Positions 1 through 4,998 of a stretch of DNA of 5,106 nucleotides are shown in pieces; the first letter of the stretch is position 1; every line of letters starts with the position of its first letter. The position numbers and the translations under genes are program-made. The stretch is from positions 1 to 5,106 of the forward strand of contig JAXDLK010000221.1 in the NCBI GenBank assembly GCA_034666665.1, written 5' to 3'. Below the pieces are notes generated by a model that was not told the DNA's origin, made no database searches, and saw only the letters and a list, made by a program, of their open reading frames with translations. This DNA comes from JAXDLK01 sp034666665 (GTDB lineage Bacteria; Desulfobacterota; Binatia; JACPRU01).

Positions 1-661
1 TGAGACGGAAGTTCCGGAAGGCGGCGCGGTAATAGTTGATCGCTCCGGTCGCGGCGCCCGGCTTCTGGATCGCCTGCTTGAGCTCGCGGAGGTCCTCGTC
101 GCTGAAGGTGCCCGGCCGCTTCGCCATCCCGCGGAACATGGTGTCGAGGATCGCCGCGTCCTTCCTGAGGAGCAGCCGCTCCGGGATCCGCGGCAGCTGG
201 AAGAAGAACATGTACCAGCTGCGGCGGAGCTGGCGAAAGTTCGTGCGGAGCGCGCGGGCGAACTTCGCGGGGTGCGGGCAGTTCAGGACGATGAGCTTCT
301 CGACCACGTCGGGGTGCTCGAGCGCCGTCGCCCAGGCGACGCCGCCGCCCCAGTCGTGACCGACGATCGTCGCCTTCGACTCGCCGAGGGCGCGCACCAG
401 GCCGGCGACGTCGGCGGCGAGCACGTCGATCGCGTAGTCGGCGACCCGCGGCGGCTTGTCGCTGTCGCCGTAGCCGCGGAGGTCGGGCACCGCGACGCGG
501 AAGTGTTCCGCGAGCGCCGGGATCTGATGCCGCCACGCGTACCAGAACTCCGGGAAGCCGTGGAGGAGGACGACCAGCGGCGCCGAGGTCGAGCCGGCGG
601 TCACCACGTGGAATTGGATACCGTTCGCGGTGACGCGCTCGTGCTTCCAGTCGGGGTTCAC
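1..661 (-). CDS. Epoxide hydrolase-type alpha/beta-hydrolase, N-terminal part (runs off left edge)
   Basis: Cytoplasmic alpha/beta-hydrolase, most likely opening epoxides to diols through an aspartyl ester intermediate. Reading leftward from a GTG at 661-659, 220 codons are open to the window edge. Visible landmarks are the oxyanion-hole motif HGFPE (residues 34-38) followed by W40, the strand-loop PDLRGYGDSDKP (59-70), and the nucleophile elbow GHDWGG (101-106) with D103 as nucleophile. The cap region carries W149-Y150 and NYYR (209-212), whose tyrosines sit where epoxide hydrolases place the two that polarise the epoxide. The catalytic acid and histidine would lie in the missing C-terminus. 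GGAGGT at 670-665 lies only 3 bases before the GTG, which is close; no better in-frame start with a Shine-Dalgarno is visible. The HDWG motif also occurs in haloalkane dehalogenases, but the cap tyrosines favour epoxide hydrolase. It is divergent from the regulators, so a functional link is not shown. Confidence 0.9.
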   Translation of the reverse strand, partial: MNPDWKHERVTANGIQFHVVTAGSTSAPLVVLLHGFPEFWYAWRHQIPALAEHFRVAVPDLRGYGDSDKPPRVADYAIDVLAADVAGLVRALGESKATIVGHDWGGGVAWATALEHPDVVEKLIVLNCPHPAKFARALRTNFRQLRRSWYMFFFQLPRIPERLLLRKDAAILDTMFRGMAKRPGTFSDEDLRELKQAIQKPGAATGAINYYRAAFRNFRL

Positions 662-692
662 GTCACCTCCACGGTCTGATGTCGGATCGGGC

Positions 693-704
693 CCGAGCGC
701 TCGG
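693..704. repeat. Perfect 12-bp palindrome CCGAGCGCTCGG, candidate activator site
   Basis: CCGAGCGCTCGG is its own reverse complement. Its core recurs at 797-808, and the two centres are 104 bases apart, close to ten helical turns. It lies about 108 bases upstream of the start predicted from the candidate sigma-54 promoter at 780-795, which is the usual range for enhancer-type sites of Fis-HTH activators. Binding by either encoded activator is inference. Confidence 0.4.
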
Positions 705-719
705 CCGTATGCGAGTCGC

Positions 720-731
720 TGACGAGCGTCA
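720..731. repeat. Short dyad TGACG-AG-CGTCA
   Basis: Two perfect 5-base arms are separated by 2 bases. The dyad sits 27 bases (centre to centre) from the palindrome at 693-704, inside the hydrolase leader and about 80 bases upstream of the predicted sigma-54 start. It could be a second protein-binding site; a dyad this short can also occur by chance. Confidence 0.25.
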
Positions 732-745
732 TGGCGGCGCCGTGC

Positions 746-773
746 TCTATCGATGGGACCGCTCCGCTGTCAA
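746..773 (-). promoter_or_regulatory. Candidate sigma-70-type promoter for the hydrolase gene
   Basis: Reading leftward, a perfect TTGACA -35 box (773-768) is followed after 16 bases by GATAGA (751-746), a weak -10 box that keeps the central ATA. Transcription would start near 739, giving a leader of roughly 78 bases before the GTG at 661. The -35 box is good; the -10 box is the weak part. Confidence 0.4.
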
Positions 774-779
774 ACCACG

Positions 780-795
780 TGGCCTTCCTCTTGCA
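780..795 (+). promoter_or_regulatory. Candidate sigma-54 (-24/-12) promoter for the response regulator gene
   Basis: TGGCCTT-CCTC-TTGCA matches the RpoN consensus TGGCACG-N4-TTGCW at 9 of 12 defined positions. The -12 element is perfect and the GG (781-782) to GC (793-794) spacing is exactly 10. The -24 element is degenerate after TGGC. The predicted start is near 806, giving a leader of about 108 bases. If real, the regulator may be autoregulated or controlled by another activator. Confidence 0.45.
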
Positions 796-796
796 A

Positions 797-808
797 CCGA
801 GCGCTCGC
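797..808. repeat. Second copy of the CCGAGCGCTCG palindrome
   Basis: CCGAGCGCTCGC contains the 10-base perfect palindrome CGAGCGCTCG (798-807) and matches the copy at 693-704 over 11 bases. It covers the start point predicted from the -24/-12 element at 780-795. Occupancy here would be expected to block initiation, whereas occupancy of the upstream copy could activate it. Confidence 0.4.
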
Positions 809-853
809 GTGGTGGGAGTGATCCCCGTCGGGGACTCGAATCTGGTTGACAGC

Positions 854-890
854 GGGCGGAGAGGGGCGCTCTGAATGAACCTCCGCCCCT
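854..890. promoter_or_regulatory. Alternative hairpins in the response-regulator leader
   Basis: GGGCGGAG (854-861) pairs perfectly with CTCCGCCC (881-888), and AGGGGCG (862-868) pairs with CGCCCCT (884-890). The two structures compete for the same 3' arm and are therefore mutually exclusive. The Shine-Dalgarno AGGAGA (901-906) lies just outside, so any effect on translation is unproven. There is no U-tract, so this is not a classical terminator. Confidence 0.25.
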
Positions 891-913
891 CGCGTCCGTG
901 AGGAGACACCGCA

Positions 914-2200
914 ATGAACGTTTTGCTCGTCGAGGACGACAACTCCCACGCGGAGTTGATCCAGCGCTGCCTGCGGGAGCGCGGGACGGCGAACGTCATG
1001 CGCGCACCGACGGCGGAGCGGGCGCTCTCGATGCTCGGCGAGCGGCCCTTCCATCTGATCCTGCTCGATTACTCGCTTCCCGATCGCAACGGCCTCGAAG
1101 TGTTGCGGGACATCCGTCGCCACGGCCGCGACGTACCGGTGGTCTTCCTCACGTCCGCCGACTCCACGGACGTCTGCGTCAAGGCCATCAAAGGAGGCGC
1201 CGTCGACTACATCGTCAAGAAGAGCGACTACCTCGAGCAGCTGCATCGCATCGTCACCGCCACCGGGAGCGCCGCAGAGCCGAAAGCCGCCGAGGTTCGC
1301 TCTCCGTACGGCGCGATCATCGGCGATACGGGCGAGATGCTGCGGCTTCGCACGTCCGTCGTCCGGGCCGCCGGATCGACCGCCACGGTTCTGATCGAAG
1401 GCGAGACGGGCACCGGCAAGGAGCTCGTCGCTCGCGCAATCCACTTCGCGAGCGCGCGTGCGAAGAAGCCATACGTCGCCGTGAACTGCGCGGAAATCCC
1501 CGAGCACCTGTTCGAAAGCGAATTCTTCGGGTCGATGCGCGGTGCGTTCACCGGCGCGGTCGCCGACCGCAAGGGTCTCCTCGAGAGTACCCAGGGCGGG
1601 ACGCTCGTGCTCGACGAGATCGAGGCCCTCGCCTCCGGTCATCAGGCGAAGCTCCTGCGCGTTCTTCAGACGCACGAGTTCAAACCCGTCGGCTCGACGC
1701 GATTCGTGCGCTTCGACGCGCGCGTGGTCGCGGCGTCGAACCAGGATCTCGAACGGCTGGTGGAGCAAGATCGTTTCCGTCGCGACCTCTTCTATCGGCT
1801 CGACGTGCTGCGCATCCGGGTCCCGGCGCTCCGCGAGCGCGGCGAGGACGTCACGCTGCTCGCGTACCACTTCATCGAGAGGTTCAATCACCGGAACGGA
1901 ACGCGCTTCGGCGAGCTTTCCGAGCGCGCGCGAAATGCCCTGGAGAATCATTCGTGGCCGGGAAACGTCCGCGAGCTCGAGAATCTGATCGAACGCATGC
2001 TGGTGAACTCGAACGACGACGTCATCGACGAGACCGAGCTCCTGGGGCGCCTCGATCGCCAGGGCGCGGGATCGGGACGGGATCGCGTCCTCGAGGCGCT
2101 GGCGCGCAACCGGTGGAACCGCGAACGTACGGCACGAGAGCTCGGCATCTCCCGCGTGACGCTCTGGCGAAAGATGTCACGCTACGGCATCCGCTCCTGA
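914..2200 (+). CDS. NtrC-family sigma-54-dependent response regulator
   Basis: Cytoplasmic two-component transcriptional activator of 428 residues. The receiver domain (1-115) has the acidic pocket E7-D8-D9, phospho-acceptor D52 in LLDYSLPD, switch T80 and conserved K102. The AAA+ domain (about 134-365) has Walker A GETGTGKE (163-170), an intact sigma-54-contacting GAFTGA loop (210-215), Walker B LVLDEIE (231-237), sensor I AASN (273-276, Ser where Thr is usual), arginine-finger segment FRRDLFYRL (288-296) and sensor II WPGNVREL (348-355). A Fis-type HTH (about 391-426) ends the protein. Every element needed for phosphorylation-controlled ATP hydrolysis and sigma-54 remodelling is present. 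The ATG at 914 is preceded by AGGAGA with a 7-base gap and places the receiver strand directly at the N-terminus. No partner kinase gene is in view. It is likely to act on nearby -24/-12 promoters, but its targets are inferred. Confidence 0.95.
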   Translation: MNVLLVEDDNSHAELIQRCLRERGTANVMRAPTAERALSMLGERPFHLILLDYSLPDRNGLEVLRDIRRHGRDVPVVFLTSADSTDVCVKAIKGGAVDYIVKKSDYLEQLHRIVTATGSAAEPKAAEVRSPYGAIIGDTGEMLRLRTSVVRAAGSTATVLIEGETGTGKELVARAIHFASARAKKPYVAVNCAEIPEHLFESEFFGSMRGAFTGAVADRKGLLESTQGGTLVLDEIEALASGHQAKLLRVLQTHEFKPVGSTRFVRFDARVVAASNQDLERLVEQDRFRRDLFYRLDVLRIRVPALRERGEDVTLLAYHFIERFNHRNGTRFGELSERARNALENHSWPGNVRELENLIERMLVNSNDDVIDETELLGRLDRQGAGSGRDRVLEALARNRWNRERTARELGISRVTLWRKMSRYGIRS

Positions 2201-2235
2201 GCCCGCATCCGTTTCACCGGCAATGACGCGTTTCA

Positions 2236-2263
2236 GCGCGGCCGGCTCGCGGACGGCCTGCGC
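2236..2263 (+). terminator. GC-rich hairpin downstream of the response regulator
   Basis: GCGCGGCCG (2236-2244) pairs with CGGCCTGCGC (2254-2263) with one bulged T and a 9-base loop, 35 bases after the stop codon. It lacks a following T-run, so a Rho-independent terminator is not established. It could be a pause or processing structure separating the two regulator transcripts. Confidence 0.3.
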
Positions 2264-2292
2264 GCGTCGCCCGTAACGATCGGTTTCGCCGC

Positions 2293-2321
2293 CGGCCGAC
2301 GGCCGATGCTCGCCGACGGCG
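2293..2321. promoter_or_regulatory. Two tandem GAC-centred dyads, candidate activator site for the second regulator gene
   Basis: CGGCC-GAC-GGCCG (2293-2305) and CGCC-GAC-GGCG (2311-2321) are two dyads sharing the core GCCGACGG, with centres 17 bases apart. They end about 30 bases before the candidate -24 element at 2352 and lie about 60-80 bases upstream of its predicted start. Paired dyads upstream of a -24/-12 promoter are the usual arrangement for NtrC-type activators. The high GC content makes chance dyads more likely. Confidence 0.35.
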
Positions 2322-2351
2322 CAATTCGCGGTTTGCCTCGGACGCCGGCGG

Positions 2352-2367
2352 CGGCACGGGAATCGCT
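2352..2367 (+). promoter_or_regulatory. Candidate sigma-54 (-24/-12) promoter for the second activator gene
   Basis: CGGCACG-GGAA-TCGCT matches TGGCACG-N4-TTGCW at 10 of 12 positions, with exact GG (2353-2354) N10 GC (2365-2366) spacing. The predicted start is near 2378, giving a 49-base leader before the ATG at 2427. The strand, position and spacing fit activation by the response regulator encoded immediately upstream. Confidence 0.55.
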
Positions 2368-2426
2368 ACCCTCGGCACCGCGCCCTTACTCTGCTGTGCG
2401 AAGTCTTCACGTGGGCGAGGAGTGTC

Positions 2427-3809
2427 ATGCCGTTCGACCGATCGCGAGTGGTTCCCCTCGTCTGCGGCCACGAGCTCCGCCGTGATTTCTCCGAGCTCGT
2501 CGCCGACGCCGTTCCCGCCGAGCACCCCGACGCGGTCCGGCGCACCTGGGCGGCGTACAGAGCGCCTTACCTCGATTTCCTCTGGTGCGGCGACGATGCG
2601 TGCGATGGCTTCCCCGAAGCGCTCGAGGATCTCGCTGGCGGCGCCCATCGTCTGCTCGCGATCGCGCGCTCGGCGCTGATCGACGTCGCCCGAGAGATTC
2701 CCTCGGACGACCGGCTGGGCCGCGCCGTACGACGGCTCTTGGCGGACGAGGGGCTTCGTGGTCGCGATCTCTTGATCGTCGCCTTCGACGACGGCGCGCT
2801 GCCGTACGTGGGCCTCCTCGGCGGCCGAGCTCTCGTCGAGCACGTCGTCGGGCGCTGCCGCGGTCTCGCGGACGAGACCGTGCCGGTGCTCGTCACGGGC
2901 GAGACGGGCACCGGCAAGGAGGTCATCGCCCGAGCGCTTCATCGTCTCGGGCGCAGGCGCTCGAAGACGTGGCTCGCGCTGAATTGCGCCGAGCTGCCGG
3001 AGAGCATCCTCGAGAGCGAGCTCTTCGGCCACCTCCGCGGCGCGTTCACCGGTGCCGCCATGGATCGCGCCGGCCTCTTCGAGGCAGCCGGGGACGGCAC
3101 GGTGTTTCTCGACGAGATCGGAGAGCTGCCTTCCGGCGCTCAGGCGAAGCTCCTTCGCGTGCTCGAAGAGCACCGGGTCCGCCGCCTCGGCTCGGCTTCA
3201 CCTCGCCCGCTTCACTGCCGGGTGGTGGCGGCGACGAACCGAGTGCTGGCGCGCGAGATCACGCGCGGCACGTTCCGTGCGGACCTGTTCTACCGCCTTC
3301 GCGGCGCGGAGATCCCGCTCCCGCCGCTGCGCGAGCGTCGGAGCGACGTGGTGCCTCTCGCCCAGCTCTTCGCGACACGCGCCGCGCTCCGTTTTCGCAG
3401 GCCGGCGATCGGCCTCTCGGACGACGCGAAGCTGGCCCTGTTGTCACACGAATGGCCCGGCAACGTGCGCGAGCTTCGGCAGACGATCGAAGCGGCGGTC
3501 TTGCAGTGCAACGACGCGTGCATTCGCGCGAGCGCCCTCTCGATCCTGCCCGCACCCGCCGCGGCCGCGGGCTCCACGACTCTGCTCACGGTGCGCGCGC
3601 TCGAACGCGCCCACATCGTCCGCGCACTCGAGACCACCTCCGGGAACAAAGGGGCGGCGGCTCGGCTCCTCGGCCTCACCCGGCAAAGCCTGCAGCGGCG
3701 ACTTCGCCGACACGGGCTCGCGCTCGCGAACGAAGGCGGTCTGCGGCAGCCGGAACCGGACGCCGGAAACGGGCACGCACTGGTCACCGACACCGAGGAG
3801 TCCCAGTGA
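2427..3809 (+). CDS. Sigma-54-dependent activator with an unrecognised N-terminal domain
   Basis: Cytoplasmic enhancer-binding protein of 460 residues. The AAA+ domain (about 128-360) is complete: Walker A GETGTGKE (158-165), GAFTGA (205-210), Walker B VFLDEIGEL (226-234), sensor I AATNR (268-272), arginine-finger segment FRADLFYRL (283-291) and sensor II WPGNVREL (343-350). A Fis-type HTH spans about 393-430, followed by a polar 30-residue tail. The first ~130 residues are not a receiver: no acidic pocket or LLD phospho-site is seen, and no GAF, PAS or FHA signature is recognised. They contain C13-x-H15 and C54/C59 in a WCGDDAC stretch, which could bind metal or sense redox, but that is speculation. 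The ATG at 2427 follows GAGGAG (2417-2422) with a 4-base gap. It shares the AAA+ architecture of the upstream regulator, so the pair may be duplicated cores with different sensors. Its likely target is the exported-protein operon downstream. Confidence 0.93.
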   Translation: MPFDRSRVVPLVCGHELRRDFSELVADAVPAEHPDAVRRTWAAYRAPYLDFLWCGDDACDGFPEALEDLAGGAHRLLAIARSALIDVAREIPSDDRLGRAVRRLLADEGLRGRDLLIVAFDDGALPYVGLLGGRALVEHVVGRCRGLADETVPVLVTGETGTGKEVIARALHRLGRRRSKTWLALNCAELPESILESELFGHLRGAFTGAAMDRAGLFEAAGDGTVFLDEIGELPSGAQAKLLRVLEEHRVRRLGSASPRPLHCRVVAATNRVLAREITRGTFRADLFYRLRGAEIPLPPLRERRSDVVPLAQLFATRAALRFRRPAIGLSDDAKLALLSHEWPGNVRELRQTIEAAVLQCNDACIRASALSILPAPAAAAGSTTLLTVRALERAHIVRALETTSGNKGAAARLLGLTRQSLQRRLRRHGLALANEGGLRQPEPDAGNGHALVTDTEESQ

Positions 3810-3835
3810 TTGCAGCGTTTTCACAGCGACAGGCG

Positions 3836-3851
3836 CGGCACGCCGGCTGCT
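3836..3851 (+). promoter_or_regulatory. Candidate sigma-54 (-24/-12) promoter for the exported-protein operon
   Basis: CGGCACG-CCGG-CTGCT matches TGGCACG-N4-TTGCW at 10 of 12 positions, with GG (3837-3838) N10 GC (3849-3850) spacing. The -24 half is identical to that of the site at 2352. The predicted start is near 3862, 31 bases before the ATG at 3893. It lies in the short non-coding gap directly after the second activator gene. Confidence 0.55.
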
Positions 3852-3856
3852 CCTTC

Positions 3857-3876
3857 TCTCTCGCACCGACGAGAGA
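3857..3876. repeat. Dyad TCTCTCG / CGAGAGA at the predicted transcript start
   Basis: TCTCTCG (3857-3863) and CGAGAGA (3870-3876) are perfect 7-base inverted arms with a 6-base loop. The dyad straddles the start predicted from the promoter at 3836-3851, so a DNA operator is more plausible than an RNA hairpin. The Shine-Dalgarno GAGGG (3881-3885) follows immediately. Confidence 0.3.
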
Positions 3877-3880
3877 AAGC

Positions 3881-3885
3881 GAGGG
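3881..3885 (+). promoter_or_regulatory. Ribosome binding site fixing the start of the exported protein
   Basis: GAGGG is followed by 7 bases and ATG at 3893. This site matters because the same reading frame is open far upstream, through the second activator gene, so frame length alone gives a wrong start. The signal peptide begins exactly at this ATG. Confidence 0.65.
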
Positions 3886-3892
3886 CCCTCCG

Positions 3893-4975
3893 ATGTGCAG
3901 AAGAATCGTTTCGATCGCTGCGTTCTTGTTCGTGACGATCGCTCGAACCACGGTGTTCGCGGCGATCACGTATCCGGCGGGCACGACGCTCGAGAAGGTA
4001 TGGATGTCGCCACCGAAAATCTCTTCCGAGCGCGGGGTGGAGATTCTCAGCAGCCGCCTGCTGAAGGCGCAACGCGAAGGCGAGGAGGTCGAGTTCGGAG
4101 CCGAAGAGATGGAAGCGTTCAAGTTTCTCTTCGATCCGAGCCGCGCCACCGTCCGCGAAGACCCGAAAGGGCGGACGTACGTCTACGAGCTGTCCCCCGC
4201 GACGATGACCAGCGCGCAATCACTCTTTCATCAGAAGCTGACGCGGTCGCTCGCGGATGGGCTCGGCGCTCGCACCGCGAGCACGTGGGTCGACTGCATC
4301 GGCTACCGGTTCTTCATGAGACTGAAGCTGATCCTTCGGTTCACGAGCCAGATCGACATCTGGGGAATGGCCGCCTTCGGCGTCAACTTCCACTACGGGA
4401 CGAACAACTCGGATCTGATCTACGGATTCTATCCGTTCGGCTTCCAGGTCGGGTACTGGAAGGCTCTCAAGTGCGTCCTCGACGCCGGCGGGCTCCCCTC
4501 GCAGGAGGAGTTCCAGAGCTGCGGGCGGACCAAGCAGTGGATGCTGCAGGGCCCGTCGATTCTCACACTGTCGTCGATGACGGGACACGTCGTCCCCGGC
4601 GTCGCTCAGGCGAGTCTCATGTACGCCGGCGCGCTCGCGAGCGGCGACGCCGACGAGTTCCGCACCTCGTTCCAGTACCGCGCTTCCGGCGACGCGACGT
4701 GGCTGCTCGGGCCGAGCCACACGCCCCTGCCTTCGAGCGTGCACCTGTTCACCACGGCCAGCGGATCACCAGGAACCAACTACCACTACAACCTTTCGAT
4801 GGTCGTCTCCTGGTTTCCGACGATCGCGCTCAACGCCGCGTACAACAATCCGGTCCGTTACCGGAACGAAGTCTACACCTACGACGGCCGGGGCGACGGG
4901 AACCCGCACTCGCTCGGCAACTTCTTCGCCCGCGAGCCGCTCAGCCGGCACCACGAACCGCTCGCCTGCGACTGA
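3893..4975 (+). CDS. Exported protein of unknown function, Cys-containing, aromatic-rich
   Basis: A 360-residue protein of no family I recognise. Residues 1-23 form a typical Sec signal peptide: basic MCRR, a hydrophobic core, then VFA before a probable cleavage at A23/A24. There is no lipobox; C2 is too early to serve as one. The mature part starts with a mixed, charged segment (24-100) containing an acidic helix-like stretch rich in Glu (about 62-75). An aromatic, glycine-rich segment (about 133-195) follows, with many F/Y/W residues and patterns suggesting beta-strands. The mature protein has four cysteines (C135, C194, C210, C359), enough for two disulfides in an oxidising compartment. 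No further membrane span is evident. The next gene begins 23 bases after the stop and also has a signal peptide, so the two probably form an operon. A -24/-12 site upstream suggests control by the adjacent activators. Role and localisation beyond export are unknown. Confidence 0.85.
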   Translation: MCRRIVSIAAFLFVTIARTTVFAAITYPAGTTLEKVWMSPPKISSERGVEILSSRLLKAQREGEEVEFGAEEMEAFKFLFDPSRATVREDPKGRTYVYELSPATMTSAQSLFHQKLTRSLADGLGARTASTWVDCIGYRFFMRLKLILRFTSQIDIWGMAAFGVNFHYGTNNSDLIYGFYPFGFQVGYWKALKCVLDAGGLPSQEEFQSCGRTKQWMLQGPSILTLSSMTGHVVPGVAQASLMYAGALASGDADEFRTSFQYRASGDATWLLGPSHTPLPSSVHLFTTASGSPGTNYHYNLSMVVSWFPTIALNAAYNNPVRYRNEVYTYDGRGDGNPHSLGNFFAREPLSRHHEPLACD

Positions 4976-4998
4976 TCGCAGCCATTCCGGAGGAACCG

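Larger units (their letters stand above)
764..855. repeat. Inverted repeat CCGCTGTCAA / TTGACAGCGG flanking the divergent promoter core
   Basis: CCGCTGTCAA (764-773) and TTGACAGCGG (846-855) are perfect 10-base reverse complements, 72 bases apart. Similarity extends outward: allowing two single-base gaps, TGGTTTGACAGCGGAGCGG read leftward aligns with TGGTTGACAGCGGGCGG read rightward. Each arm contains a perfect TTGACA, so the pair could be two outward-facing -35 regions or two half-sites of one operator. The arms bracket the candidate sigma-54 promoter. Confidence 0.4.

Noticed and set aside
818..843. tRNA-like 3' end on the minus strand (TTCGAGTC next to a CCCC-GAC-GGGG stem), as a possible tRNA remnant or attachment site
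   Set aside because: The base that should be G53 is A and cannot pair with C61, the T-stem does not pair, and no anticodon or D arm is present. It is best seen as chance.
846..876. Sigma-70 promoter reading rightward from TTGACA at 846-851
   Set aside because: The -35 box is perfect, but the nearest -10-like sequence (CTGAAT, 871-876) is poor and 19 bases away. The TTGACA is reported only as part of the inverted repeat.
770..1951. Long minus-strand open frame opposite the response regulator gene
   Set aside because: It is the antisense of a clear receiver/AAA+/HTH gene. A look-alike antisense frame (2214-3173) lies opposite the second activator, as expected when two paralogous GC-rich genes are mirrored. 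Neither has a recognisable domain or a convincing ribosome site.
898..2226. Plus-strand open frame overlapping the response regulator in another frame
   Set aside because: It is arginine- and alanine-rich, with composition typical of a GC-rich out-of-frame reading, and has no domain. The frame starting at 914 encodes an intact known protein.
3696..3709. Dyad CGGCGA-CT-TCGCCG about 160 bases upstream of the predicted operon start, as an activator site
   Set aside because: It lies in codons for the HTH recognition region of the second activator, where arginine-rich GC codons easily produce such symmetry, and it resembles none of the other dyads.
4889..4897. RGD tripeptide in the exported protein (residues 333-335) as a cell-adhesion motif
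   Set aside because: A three-residue match in a Gly/Arg-rich stretch has no predictive value without structural or family support.
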